DNA of 50,898 nt from the NCBI GenBank assembly GCA_903823025.1, contig CAIJRK010000081.1, positions 1-50,898 on the forward strand. Direction: 5' to 3'. Shown here in pieces: positions 17,962-30,637 of this stretch; positions within the stretch are counted from its first letter, which is position 1; every line of letters starts with the position of its first letter. The position numbers and the translations under genes were made by a program. The stretch comes from an uncultured beta proteobacterium (GTDB lineage Bacteria; Pseudomonadota; Gammaproteobacteria; Burkholderiales; Burkholderiaceae_C). Under the pieces are notes generated by a model. The model was not told the DNA's origin, did not search any database, and saw only the letters and a program-made list of their open reading frames with translations.

Positions 17962-19161
17962 TTAGAAAAAAGTGGTTTCGGTGTCAATTTTTTGCACGGC
18001 GCGACCGCCGCTGTGTGTCAGATGCTGGTCGGCCATCACGTAGGTTTTTTTCAGATCAGACAGCAGCGTTGTCGCATCCAACGGTTGCAGGGTGCCGCTT
18101 TTCAGCACTTGCTCGCGGTGCTGCGCCAAAAACCCGGGCAAGCGCTCAATGTTGCCTTTGACATGATTCATGATCTGGCTGACACGGTCCTGAAACTGCA
18201 ATTGCACCAGCGCATCACTCACTTCAGACTGAATGCCAATACTTTCATTTTTGAGCAGTGCGCTCGATTGCAGCAGCGCATCGGTGATGTTTTTGAAATC
18301 GGTCAGCACAGACCCAATCGTGGCCTCGGCACTCAGCATTGCGCCATCTTCTTGCTTGACCGATTCACGCACGGCGCGGCAGGTCTCCACAATCGCGGTG
18401 CTGATCACGCCGACTTTGCCGGCAATGCGCAAACCGGTTTCGCCTGACTGGGTGGAGAGCATCCGAAACTCCTTGGCCACCACCGCAAAACCGCGTCCCT
18501 GCTCGCCCGCGCGGGCCGCTTCGATGGCGGCATTGAGCGCCAACAGGTTGGTTTGCGCCGCGATCTTGGCCACATCGGCGGCCATATCCTGCAACTCGAC
18601 AATGAATTGATCCAGCGTTTCTACTTTTTCAAGCATCTGCGCCATGCTGTTCATAGCCGTTTTTTGTGAGCTGACCACAGCACCCAGCTGCTGCTCGCTT
18701 TTGGCAAAAACCGCTGCCAGTCCGTTACCGCCGTCACCAATAGCAACCGTCGCCAGACTGGAGGCGTGCACGGCATCATCCAATTTGTCAACAATGCCGG
18801 AAAAGCGAGCCGACAGGGACGTGACCGCGCTTTCCATTTGTTCACACGATGACTCAATATGCCCGCTCCAGACCGGCGCTACTTTGTCACCAAATTGCTG
18901 TTGGCTGGACAAATAATCGTCCACAGATTGCCACCAGGCGGTTTGCCGGGCCTGCAGCATCAAGCCCAGTCCTGCGGCAGCCAGCGTTAAAAAAAGTGCC
19001 AGACTGGCGGCCAGCCACGTCAAGCCGCCCACGACAAGAATGGCAACAGCGCCTGCCAACCCTAAAGCGAGCAGATAAAAAAAGTGGGCTTGAGGTCGGC
19101 CAATAGAGTTCAAGGCAGATTCTCCGGGGTCGTATCGTTTGAGACGTTCATCAAATTGCAT
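17962..19161 (-). CDS. Compact chemoreceptor-like protein with two clustered TM helices
   Basis: About 399 aa from ATG 19159-19161 ([14 protein letters not shown]); the frame is open further upstream without a better start, and the ribosome site is weak. Two adjacent hydrophobic helices (about 28-50 and 52-68) leave essentially no periplasmic sensor. No clear HAMP follows. The MCP hairpin tip sequence with [33 protein letters not shown] residues is intact. The C-terminal part ([12 protein letters not shown]) recalls CheY-linked MCP-like proteins in Burkholderiales. First gene of the minus-strand che run, 8 nt upstream of cheY; probably senses an internal or membrane state. Confidence 0.85.
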   Translation of the reverse strand: MQFDERLKRYDPGESALNSIGRPQAHFFYLLALGLAGAVAILVVGGLTWLAASLALFLTLAAAGLGLMLQARQTAWWQSVDDYLSSQQQFGDKVAPVWSGHIESSCEQMESAVTSLSARFSGIVDKLDDAVHASSLATVAIGDGGNGLAAVFAKSEQQLGAVVSSQKTAMNSMAQMLEKVETLDQFIVELQDMAADVAKIAAQTNLLALNAAIEAARAGEQGRGFAVVAKEFRMLSTQSGETGLRIAGKVGVISTAIVETCRAVRESVKQEDGAMLSAEATIGSVLTDFKNITDALLQSSALLKNESIGIQSEVSDALVQLQFQDRVSQIMNHVKGNIERLPGFLAQHREQVLKSGTLQPLDATTLLSDLKKTYVMADQHLTHSGGRAVQKIDTETTFF

Positions 19162-19521
19162 GAACTTTTTGAAGTATCTGATTACTGAAACGGAGTCCCC
19201 TTGGGCCGTCAGTAAAAAGGAAGAGGTTAGCTGAAAAAAACAGGCCATCTCTCTTGCTGGGAGGTTGACCAAACTTCTAATTTTTCTCACATCAAATTAA
19301 CGATTTATTAATTTTTAATTCTAGGTGAACATTTCTTACTATTTTATATAGCCCTACGTTTTTTATTGATAATTTGTATATTCCATCAAAGTTGGCGCCA
19401 GCCTGGTGGCCCGCTTAAAAAATGCATCTCTGCAATAGGCTGCACTATAAGTTTTTGCAAACACATCCGTTGACAGGGCGCTAAGATGTTTCGCTTCATT
19501 AACCAACTGGCAAGCCGACTT
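19162..19521. other. AT-rich divergent regulatory region
   Basis: 360 bp between the che operon start and fabG. The part from about 19280 to 19385 is markedly AT-rich, with runs such as TTTATTAATTTTTAATT, and probably contains promoters in both directions. I could not place a convincing FliA or sigma-70 promoter, and no RNA gene is seen. Confidence 0.5.
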
Positions 19522-20271
19522 ATGACCTCTCCACGCTTACTCAACAAAGTTAGTCTCATCACGGGGGCTGCGCAAGGTATTGGCTTGGCCACCGCGCTCA
19601 AATTTGCCGCTGAGGGCGCCATCGTCATCGTCTGCGACCTCAAGCAAGCGGGCGTGGACGAGGCCGTGGCGCAATGCCGCGCACTGGGCGCTACAGCCGA
19701 AGGTTTTCTGATGGATGTGACGCAACGCACCATGATTGACGAGGTGGTCGCCCGCGTCAAAGCGCAATTCGGGCGTATTGACGTGCTGGTCAACAACGCG
19801 GGCATCACCCAGGATGCGCGTTTACAAAAAATGACGCTGGCACAGTTTGACAGCGTCATTGACGTCAACTTACGCGGCGGATTTCATTGCGCACAAGCCG
19901 TGGTTGACCTCATGGTCGCGCAGGGCAGCGGTGTGATTCTCAACGCCAGTTCGGTCGTCGGGCTTTATGGAAATTTTGGTCAAACCAACTACGCCGCCAG
20001 CAAGTTTGGGGTGATTGGTTTTACCAAGACCTGGAGTCGCGAACTAGGCCCCAAAGGCATTCGCGTGAACGCTGTCGCCCCCGGTTTTATTACCACGCCG
20101 ATGGTGGCCGCCATGCCTGAAAAAGTGCTGCAAGACCTGGAGGCCAAAGTGCCGCTGCGCCGTCTGGGCAAGCCCGAAGAGATTGCCAACGTTTACGCTT
20201 TTTTAGCCAGCGACGAGGCCAGCTACATCAATGGCACAGTGCTTGAAGTGTCGGGCGGCATGTCGCTGTAG
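19522..20271 (+). CDS. fabG: SDR-family 3-oxoacyl-(ACP) reductase-like
   Basis: 249 aa from ATG 19522 ([15 protein letters not shown]); an in-frame ATG at 19486 would add 12 residues. Rossmann motif [12 protein letters not shown], catalytic Ser in NASSVVG, Tyr-x-x-x-Lys in YAASK, and PGFITTPM are classic SDR features. It probably reduces 3-oxoacyl thioesters with NAD(P)H. FabG versus acetoacetyl-CoA reductase (PhaB) cannot be settled by motifs; isolated position away from a fab cluster leaves a PHB role possible. Converges on gyrB with 27 bp between stops. Confidence 0.82.
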   Translation: MTSPRLLNKVSLITGAAQGIGLATALKFAAEGAIVIVCDLKQAGVDEAVAQCRALGATAEGFLMDVTQRTMIDEVVARVKAQFGRIDVLVNNAGITQDARLQKMTLAQFDSVIDVNLRGGFHCAQAVVDLMVAQGSGVILNASSVVGLYGNFGQTNYAASKFGVIGFTKTWSRELGPKGIRVNAVAPGFITTPMVAAMPEKVLQDLEAKVPLRRLGKPEEIANVYAFLASDEASYINGTVLEVSGGMSL

Positions 20272-20298
20272 CAGCGAGAATCAACCGCCCGAGCGCGC

Positions 20299-24131
<3,833 letters not shown>

Positions 24132-24227
24132 GTCAACCTTTTGTTAGATATTTTTCAATTTAAATTTACAACAAACGAAAAAGTCTGCTTTGCTCAATAC
24201 CGTCGTTTTCTATTTTTAACGCAGGTA

Positions 24228-25640
24228 TCAGCCTTTTAACGTTTGCTCCAGAACGTGCAACTGCTGGTTCAGTTCAGTCATTTTCTGGCGCTCGCCACCA
24301 ATCTTTCTTACGGCGTGCAAAACGGTGGTGTGGTCGCGTCCACCAAACAGTTCGCCAATTTCCGGCAAACTTTTTTGCGTCAGCTCCTTGGCCAGATACA
24401 TCGCAATCTGGCGTGGGCGGGCAATGTTGGCGGGGCGCCTTTTGGAATACATGTCGCCGATTTTTATCTTGTAATAGTCCGCCACCGTTTTCTGAATATT
24501 TTCTACTGAAATTTGTCGATTTTGAATAGACAGCAGATCACGCAAGGATTCACGGGCCAGTTGAATCGAAATTTCTTTCTGGTTAAAACGCGAATACGCC
24601 ATGATTTTGCGCAACGCACCTTCCAGCTCCCGCACATTGGAACGCACGTTTTTTGCAACAAAAAACGCGACCTCTTCCGGCAGGTTAATACCTTCAACCT
24701 GTGCCTTATTGATCAAAATGGCAACCCGCATTTCCAGCTCGGGCGGCTCAATAGTGACGGTCAACCCGGAGTCAAAACGCGACACCAGGCGCTCGTGAAT
24801 ATCAGCCAACCCCTTGGGATAAGTGTCACTGGTCATGACAATATGGGACTTTTTGGCCAGCAACGCCTCGAACGCATTGAAGAACTCTTCTTGTGTTCGC
24901 TCCTTGTTGGCAAAAAATTGAACGTCATCAATCAGCAGCAAATCAAGAGAATGGTAACGCGCTTTAAAGTCATCAAAAGTCTTGCGCTGATACGCCTTAA
25001 CCACATCTGAGACAAACTGTTCAGCATGGATGTAGAGAACTTTGGCCGTGGGCATGTCAGCCAGCAAACGATTGCCCACCGCGTGCATCAAATGGGTCTT
25101 GCCCAAGCCCACGCCGCCGTAGATAAACAGCGGGTTATACAAGTGCCCCGGCATTCCCGCCACATGCACCGCCGCCGCCCGCGCCATGCGGTTAGCTGTG
25201 CCTTCAATCAAGGTGTCAAAAGTCAGGTTGGCATTGAGTCGGTTTTTGAAGTTTTTCGGGGATTGATCCTCACCCAACTCAGTGGCGTCGAGCATCGCCA
25301 TCGGTTCAGCAGAGCGCACCAGACCAAGGCTTCTGACAACGACTTCACGCGGCGCCAGCGCCAACTCAACTTGAATCGGTTGACCTGAATGCTTCTCCAG
25401 CAAACTGGCAATGCGGTTGTTGTATTGCGCCCTGATCCAGTCCAGTTTGAAACGGTTGGCAATGAAGATGGTGACCTTCGAGAGGTCCTGCGAGACTTGG
25501 GCCGACAGGGGCTTGATCCAAGTGTTGAATTGCTGTTCAGGCAGCTCTTGAGCCAGTTGGTCAATGCAGGCCTGCCATAGATTTTGCCCAGTATGCCGAG
25601 CCTCTGAGCCAGGCTGGCTGGCATGTTGTCCCTCGGTCAT
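24228..25640 (-). CDS. dnaA: Chromosomal replication initiator
   Basis: 470 aa from ATG 25638-25640. Domain [26 protein letters not shown]+ domain with Walker [17 protein letters not shown], Walker [22 protein letters not shown] and initiator-specific motif; domain IV with [13 protein letters not shown] and [11 protein letters not shown] for DnaA-box binding. Two perfect DnaA boxes precede it, consistent with autoregulation. Upstream neighbour is hbd rather than the more usual rpmH-rnpA. Confidence 0.97.
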   Translation of the reverse strand: MTEGQHASQPGSEARHTGQNLWQACIDQLAQELPEQQFNTWIKPLSAQVSQDLSKVTIFIANRFKLDWIRAQYNNRIASLLEKHSGQPIQVELALAPREVVVRSLGLVRSAEPMAMLDATELGEDQSPKNFKNRLNANLTFDTLIEGTANRMARAAAVHVAGMPGHLYNPLFIYGGVGLGKTHLMHAVGNRLLADMPTAKVLYIHAEQFVSDVVKAYQRKTFDDFKARYHSLDLLLIDDVQFFANKERTQEEFFNAFEALLAKKSHIVMTSDTYPKGLADIHERLVSRFDSGLTVTIEPPELEMRVAILINKAQVEGINLPEEVAFFVAKNVRSNVRELEGALRKIMAYSRFNQKEISIQLARESLRDLLSIQNRQISVENIQKTVADYYKIKIGDMYSKRRPANIARPRQIAMYLAKELTQKSLPEIGELFGGRDHTTVLHAVRKIGGERQKMTELNQQLHVLEQTLKG

Positions 25641-25656
25641 TATTGGTATCAAATTC

Positions 25657-25665
25657 TGTGGATAA
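25657..25665 (-). promoter_or_regulatory. DnaA box 1 (TTATCCACA)
   Basis: Perfect 9/9 consensus, orientation minus, 17 nt upstream of the dnaA ATG. Confidence 0.7.
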
Positions 25666-25707
25666 AGTTAAATTCAGGGGCGTCTTGGATTGTAAGTTAT
25701 CCCGGAC

Positions 25708-25716
25708 TTATCCACA
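25708..25716 (+). promoter_or_regulatory. DnaA box 2 (TTATCCACA)
   Basis: Perfect 9/9 consensus in the opposite orientation, 42 bp from box 1. A half-match TTATCCCGG at 25697-25705 lies beside it. Together they fit dnaA autoregulation; two strong boxes in about 150 bp is less than expected for a full oriC. Confidence 0.7.
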
Positions 25717-25754
25717 ATTTGACAGAACGCGCCGAACGCGTTAATCAAGCCAAC

Positions 25755-25785
25755 GGCCCGCTGTTGACGCCAGTCATTGCGGGCC
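25755..25785 (-). terminator. GC-rich stem-loop between hbd and dnaA
   Basis: GGCCCGC/GCGGGCC perfect 7-bp stem with a 17-nt loop, 10 nt after the hbd stop. In the hbd direction the stem lacks a following T-tract; the T-run (TTTT) is on the plus-strand side. It may attenuate read-through into dnaA but is not a textbook terminator. Confidence 0.4.
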
Positions 25786-25794
25786 TTTTGCACG

Positions 25795-26643
25795 TTAGTA
25801 CGTGTAAACGCCTTGGCCGGTCTTGCGACCCAGGCGACCTGCAGCCACCATTTCTTTGAGTAACGGGCAAGGCCGGTATTTGCTGTCGCCGTAGTCGCTC
25901 AAATACACCTCCATCACGGCCAGACACACGTCCAGACCAATCATGTCGCCCAGCGCCAGCGGGCCAATCGGCTGGTTGCAGCCCAGCTTCATACCAGCAT
26001 CGATGTCTTCGGCTGTCGCCAGACCTTCGGCCAGCACAAAGAAGGCTTCGTTGATCATCGGAATCAAGATGCGATTGACCACAAAGCCCGGCGCGTTCTT
26101 CACAGTAATCGGCGTCTTGCCCAAGGCCTTGGCCATGGCGTGAACCGCTGCGTGGGTGGCATCGCTGGTTTGCAGGCCACGGATGATTTCGACCAGCGCC
26201 ATCATTGGCACCGGGTTGAAAAAGTGCATCCCGATGAAGCGATCCGCGCGGCCCGTCATGGCGGCCAATTGGGTGATGGAAATGGAGGAAGTGTTAGAGG
26301 CCAGAATCACTTCGGGGGCCACCAAAGCATCAATTTGCTTGAGGATTTTGACCTTCAAGTCGTAGTTTTCAGTGGCCGCTTCAATCACCAATTGCGCCGC
26401 CTTGAGGTCGTCATAACTGGTGCTGCCTTTGATGCGGGCCAAGGCGGCATCTTTGTCGGCTGCGGTGATCTTTTCTTTTTTCAGCAGCCGCTCCAAGCTG
26501 CCCGTCACGGTGGCAATCCCTTTAGCCACAGCGGCGTCTGAAATGTCAACCATGACGACGTTGATGCCTGACACGGCACAAGCCTGTGCAATGCCGTTGC
26601 CCATGGTGCCCGCGCCGATGATGCCGATAGTGGTGATGCTCAT
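25795..26643 (-). CDS. hbd: 3-hydroxybutyryl-CoA dehydrogenase
   Basis: 282 aa monofunctional 3-hydroxyacyl-CoA dehydrogenase. N-terminal GIIGAGTMGNGIAQ Rossmann loop; IEAATENYDLKVKILKQ; SNTSSISITQLA; catalytic His in FIGMHFFNPVPMM; PGFVVNRIL. It oxidises (S)-3-hydroxybutyryl-CoA to acetoacetyl-CoA or the reverse. ATG 26641-26643 has AGGGAG 9 nt upstream. Divergent from phaC across a region with an FNR box, linking it to C4-CoA and PHB metabolism. Confidence 0.93.
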   Translation of the reverse strand: MSITTIGIIGAGTMGNGIAQACAVSGINVVMVDISDAAVAKGIATVTGSLERLLKKEKITAADKDAALARIKGSTSYDDLKAAQLVIEAATENYDLKVKILKQIDALVAPEVILASNTSSISITQLAAMTGRADRFIGMHFFNPVPMMALVEIIRGLQTSDATHAAVHAMAKALGKTPITVKNAPGFVVNRILIPMINEAFFVLAEGLATAEDIDAGMKLGCNQPIGPLALGDMIGLDVCLAVMEVYLSDYGDSKYRPCPLLKEMVAAGRLGRKTGQGVYTY

Positions 26644-26760
26644 ACTAAAAACTCCCTGCAAATTTAAAAAGGATGATGTTAACGGGCTTCCCAAGTCGTT
26701 CGCCCGTTTGCCCTATGCTAATGGGCAGGAAGCATCGTTAGCAGACGCTCATTTCAGGTC

Positions 26761-26774
26761 TTGATCTGAATCAA
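26761..26774. promoter_or_regulatory. Perfect FNR/Anr box
   Basis: TTGATCTGAATCAA matches TTGAT-N4-ATCAA at all 10 specified positions. It is centred about 100 bp from the phaC start and 124 bp from the hbd start. It is flanked on both sides by a direct TTTCAGGT repeat (26752-26759 and 26778-26785). I infer oxygen-responsive control of one or both divergent genes. Confidence 0.7.
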
Positions 26775-26791
26775 GATTTTCAGGTTAAGTC

Positions 26792-26809
26792 AATGACCCG
26801 CTGGTCATT
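26792..26809. promoter_or_regulatory. 18-bp perfect inverted repeat upstream of phaC
   Basis: AATGACC-CGCT-GGTCATT is a perfect 7-4-7 inverted repeat, 59 bp before the phaC ATG. The geometry suits a dimeric repressor such as a TetR-type acyl-CoA regulator (inference). It overlaps a possible -10 (CATTAT, 26806-26811), so occupancy would block phaC transcription. Confidence 0.5.
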
Positions 26810-26867
26810 ATTGGGTTTACCTGTGCATACTTGAAAATTCACATCCAACAGGATTTAAATCTTTGCC

Positions 26868-28703
26868 ATGGAAAATAAAAGTTCTCCCGCGTTGCCGCTT
26901 GATCTGCAGCACGACATTGCCCGGTCGATTGACCAGGCGTTTCATACGCAACTGGCCAAATCCAACCAGGGTTTGTCACCCATTGCGCTCACCTTGGCTT
27001 ATGCAGACTGGGCCATGCATTTGGCCGCGTCACCTGGAAGGCAAATGCTACTGGCCCAGCGCGCAGCAACCCTGTCAAGTCAGGCGTTGACGCCTGCGTG
27101 GCAAGCGCCCGTCGTGGACGCGCAAGGGCAGCCGGTGGCCGAGAAAGACAGCCGATTCAGCGACACAGGTTGGCAACACTGGCCGTTTAACGCTTTTCGG
27201 GACGGCTTCAAGGCCCAGGAAGCCTGGTGGAAAGAAGCCATTCAGGTGGACGGCGTCTCCCGCCATCATCAGCACATGGTGAACTTTTTCACCCGTCAGG
27301 GCGTGGATGCGTTGTCGCCCTCTAATTGGGCAGCGACTAATCCTGAAGTGCTCAAAGCCGCGCAAACGTCACGCGGGCAAAGCTGGCTCAAAGGCTATCA
27401 AAATTACGCCCGTGATGTGCAGGATTACCAACAGGCGCGCCAAAGCGCCGAAACCAGCACACTCAAGCCCCTGGCGTTCGAGGTCGGCACCGAGGTGGCT
27501 GTCACGCCGGGCCAAGTGGTGTTTCGCAACCACTTGATCGAGTTGATCCAGTACACGCCTACCACGACGGCGGTCTATCCCGAGCCGCTGCTGATCGTGC
27601 CGTCGTGCATCATGAAGTACTACATCCTGGACTTGTCACCGGCCAACTCCATGGTGCGTTATCTGGTGAGTCAGGGGCACACAGTCTTCATGATTTCGTG
27701 GCGCAACCCGGATGCCTCAGACCGTGATATGGGGATGCAGGATTACTTGCAAATGGGCGTGATGGAAGCCATGGCGGCCGTCAAAGCACGCACGGGCGCA
27801 CCGCGCATTCATGCCTTGGGTTATTGTCTGGGCGGTACTTTTTTAGCCATCGTGGCAGCCGCTTTGGGGCGTGAGGGTTTGCCATCACAAAGTCAGGTGC
27901 GGGGACAAAATCCCCGGCGCCGCCATGAAGATGTGGCGGGTCTGAACGACCTGCCCGAACTGGCGACCGTCACGCTGCTGGCGGCACTGACCGATTTCAG
28001 TGAACCCGGCGAGTTAGGGGTATTCATCGACGACGATCAACTCCACACGCTGCGTGAAGCCATGGCCCGCACCGGCTACCTGTCGGGTCGGCAAATGGCC
28101 GGCTCGTTCCAGTTTTTAAACTCGCGTGATCTGGTCTGGTCGCGCAACACCCGCCGTTATTTACTGGGCCAGGACGAAGTCGGCAGCGACATGATGAGCT
28201 GGAACGCTGACCTCACACGTCTGCCCGAGCGGATGCACTCGGAATACCTGTCTTCGCTATTTCTCAACAACGCGCTCGCGGCAGGTCAGTACCGGGTGGG
28301 TGGCGTGGGCGTGGCGCTGATGGACATCAAGGCGCCCATGCTGGTGGTGGGCACTGTGCGCGATCACGTCTCGCCCTGGCAGTCGGTTTACAAGATTCAC
28401 TTATTAACGGACACCCACACCACATTCATTCTGGCGGCAGGTGGTCATAACGCCGGCATTGTGTCGGAGCCGGGACATGCGCATCGCAGTTATCAAATTG
28501 ACAGCGAAGAAAAAGGACACGCCTGGACCGACGCCGACACATGGCAAGAGAACGCTCCCCGGCATGACGGCTCCTGGTGGGAGGCCATGCACACTTGGTT
28601 ACATGACCGCTCTGGCGTGCCGGTTGCACCCCCGACCATCAAGCCAGCAGACGTGTTGTGCAGCGCACCAGGTGAAAATATTTTGGTACGCTATGCCGAT
28701 TGA
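26868..28703 (+). CDS. phaC: Class I poly(3-hydroxyalkanoate) synthase
   Basis: 611 aa. Polymerises (R)-3-hydroxyacyl-CoA into PHB on granules. N-terminal PhaC_N region, then alpha/beta-hydrolase fold with lipase-like GYCLGG containing Cys320, Asp499 in TVRDHVSPW and His527 in GGHNAGI. Asp-His spacing (28) equals that of the Ralstonia enzyme, while Cys-Asp is about 18 residues longer because of an Arg/Gln-rich insert near residues 340-358. That insert is unusual. The end overlaps the next gene by 11 bp. Confidence 0.96.
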   Translation: MENKSSPALPLDLQHDIARSIDQAFHTQLAKSNQGLSPIALTLAYADWAMHLAASPGRQMLLAQRAATLSSQALTPAWQAPVVDAQGQPVAEKDSRFSDTGWQHWPFNAFRDGFKAQEAWWKEAIQVDGVSRHHQHMVNFFTRQGVDALSPSNWAATNPEVLKAAQTSRGQSWLKGYQNYARDVQDYQQARQSAETSTLKPLAFEVGTEVAVTPGQVVFRNHLIELIQYTPTTTAVYPEPLLIVPSCIMKYYILDLSPANSMVRYLVSQGHTVFMISWRNPDASDRDMGMQDYLQMGVMEAMAAVKARTGAPRIHALGYCLGGTFLAIVAAALGREGLPSQSQVRGQNPRRRHEDVAGLNDLPELATVTLLAALTDFSEPGELGVFIDDDQLHTLREAMARTGYLSGRQMAGSFQFLNSRDLVWSRNTRRYLLGQDEVGSDMMSWNADLTRLPERMHSEYLSSLFLNNALAAGQYRVGGVGVALMDIKAPMLVVGTVRDHVSPWQSVYKIHLLTDTHTTFILAAGGHNAGIVSEPGHAHRSYQIDSEEKGHAWTDADTWQENAPRHDGSWWEAMHTWLHDRSGVPVAPPTIKPADVLCSAPGENILVRYAD

Positions 28704-29109
28704 AACGATGACGGAAAAAGATTTGCAGGACTTGCACCTGCATCGCATGGTCGAATCCCTGGAGGCAATTAACACCCGCATTGCCCGCTTGGCCATCGCC
28801 TTGAAACTCTCACTTGAGAAAGAGTCCGAGGTTCAACATGTGCTCAATCAAGCCACGGAATCGGGACAGGCGCACCAAGCGGCACCTGCGCACCTCGGCA
28901 GCAGTCCGAACGGTCGTGCGACCCATAACCGCGAAGAACTGCGGGGTCTGTTGGTGCTGCGCTATCAGATGGAGACGCACTACATGAACGAAGTTGGCGT
29001 ACAGGTCACGCGTCAGATACTCAAGAGTGTGCAAGAGCACATGACGCGCATAGGGTTCAAGCCCGGCGCCGAAGGGGTCAACCTGCACCGCCTGTTTAAC
29101 GAACACTGA
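28693..29109 (+). CDS. Unknown 138-aa protein translationally overlapped with phaC
   Basis: Starts at ATG 28693 inside the last codons of phaC (or at ATG 28708, after the stop). The protein is hydrophilic, with an N-terminal helical stretch rich in Leu, Glu, His (about 10-40: residues HLHRMVESLEAINTRIARL), a Gln/His/Ala-rich linker at about 50-75, and a second helical part (RYQMETHYMNEVGVQVTRQ) ending GVNLHRLFNEH. No signal peptide, membrane segment or known motif is seen. Close linkage with phaC makes a granule-associated or synthase-accessory role possible, but this is inference. Confidence 0.8.
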   Translation: MPIETMTEKDLQDLHLHRMVESLEAINTRIARLAIALKLSLEKESEVQHVLNQATESGQAHQAAPAHLGSSPNGRATHNREELRGLLVLRYQMETHYMNEVGVQVTRQILKSVQEHMTRIGFKPGAEGVNLHRLFNEH

Positions 29110-29205
29110 GCACGCCCTCATTCGACATAACCGCGTCACACAACCGGCTTATCTTGCCCACATATCTGTCACTTTTTAACCCCTTTTTTATAAAGTCGTT
29201 CCACC

Positions 29206-30627
29206 ATGAATTTCACGTTAAACACCGAGTTGATTGAAAACGTCACTTACGACGAAATCACCATCGGCCAAAGCGCACGCCTGCTGCGCACCCTGACGCT
29301 GGCGGACATTCAAGCCTTTGCCGCCGTCTCAGGCGACACCAACCCGGCACACCTGGATGCCAAATACGCCAACGAAACCTTATTCCACGGCGTGATTGCG
29401 CATGGCATGTGGGGCGGCGCTTTGATTTCGGCATTACTGGGCACGCAGTTTCCCGGCCCCGGCACAATTTACCAAGAGCAAGTGTTGTATTTCACCAAGC
29501 CCGTGCATGTGGGCGACACGCTCACCGTCACCGTCACCGTGACGCACAAAGAAGACGCCCATCAGCGCGTTGAGCTGGATTGCCAGGTGCTCAACCAAAA
29601 AGGTGAACATGTGCTGCACGGCACCGCGAAAGTGTTGGCGCCAACCAAAAAAATGCACATGCCGAAAATTAGCGCCCCGCTTATCCAGCTGCTGGACCCC
29701 GAGGCGCGCTTCAAAGAACTGCTGGCGCGCAGTGCGGGTCTGGCCGCTGTGCGCTGTGCCGTCGTCCATCCTTGCGATGTGGAGTCGCTCACGGGCGCCA
29801 TGGATTCAGCCCGTTACGGCCTGATCATTCCGGTGCTGATTGGCCCGGACATGCGCATTCGCCATCTGGCCCAAGAGGCCGGCCTTGACCTGACAGACGT
29901 TGAAATTATCTCGGTACCGCACAGCCATGCCGCCGCAGAAAAAGCGGCGGATATGGCCGCCAGCGGCGAGGTCGAAATCCTGATGAAAGGCAGTCTGCAC
30001 ACCGATGAACTGATTCACGCCGTGCTGGCCCGCCCGGCCCTGCGCACAGGCCGACGCATGACGCATGTGTTCCGCTTTGATATTCCGCTCTACCCCAAGC
30101 CCCTGCTCATCACCGACGCGGCGCTCAACATCTGCCCGACGCTCAAAGAAAAGGTGGACATCATCCAAAACGCCATCGACTTTGCCCGCATCATGGGCGT
30201 CAAAACCCCTAAAGTCGCGATTTTGTCGGCAGTAGAAACCGTCAACCCCAACATTCCTTCCACGCTGGACGCCGCCGCGCTGTGCAAGATGGCCGACCGC
30301 GGCCAGATCACGGGCGGCATTCTGGATGGCCCGCTGGCGTTTGACAACGCCATTTCCCTGCACGCCGCGCAGCTCAAACACATTGAATCGCCCGTCTCGG
30401 GTGACGTGGACATTCTGGTCGTGCCAGATCTTGAATCCGGCAACATGCTGGCCAAACAACTGGAATATCTCGCCGGTGCCAGTGGCGCCGGCCTGGTGCT
30501 TGGCGCCCGCGTGCCGATTGCCTTGACCAGTCGGGCTGACGGCCCCATGAACCGTGTCGCCTCGGCCTTACTGGCCCAGTTGGCCGCCCACAACGCCCGT
30601 CGCGACCAACCGCGCGAAACCTGGTAA
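29206..30627 (+). CDS. MaoC-type enoyl-CoA hydratase fused to phosphate acetyl/butyryltransferase
   Basis: 473 aa bifunctional protein. Residues about 1-150 are a MaoC hot-dog domain with Asp44 and His49 in VSGDTNPAHLD, the catalytic pair of (R)-specific enoyl-CoA hydratases. Residues about 160-470 are a PTA/PTB-family transferase of short, phosphotransbutyrylase-like size, with PLYPKPLLITDAALNICP and SGDVDILVVPDLESGNMLAKQL. It could convert crotonyl-CoA to (R)-3-hydroxybutyryl-CoA and acyl-CoA to acyl-phosphate. Ten nt upstream of ackA and downstream of phaC, so PHB and acetyl-phosphate routes meet here. Confidence 0.92.
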   Translation: MNFTLNTELIENVTYDEITIGQSARLLRTLTLADIQAFAAVSGDTNPAHLDAKYANETLFHGVIAHGMWGGALISALLGTQFPGPGTIYQEQVLYFTKPVHVGDTLTVTVTVTHKEDAHQRVELDCQVLNQKGEHVLHGTAKVLAPTKKMHMPKISAPLIQLLDPEARFKELLARSAGLAAVRCAVVHPCDVESLTGAMDSARYGLIIPVLIGPDMRIRHLAQEAGLDLTDVEIISVPHSHAAAEKAADMAASGEVEILMKGSLHTDELIHAVLARPALRTGRRMTHVFRFDIPLYPKPLLITDAALNICPTLKEKVDIIQNAIDFARIMGVKTPKVAILSAVETVNPNIPSTLDAAALCKMADRGQITGGILDGPLAFDNAISLHAAQLKHIESPVSGDVDILVVPDLESGNMLAKQLEYLAGASGAGLVLGARVPIALTSRADGPMNRVASALLAQLAAHNARRDQPRETW

Positions 30628-30637
30628 GGCGCGCAAC

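Noticed and set aside
24132..24227. oriC in the dnaA-dnaN gap
   Set aside because: AT-rich but has no DnaA box.
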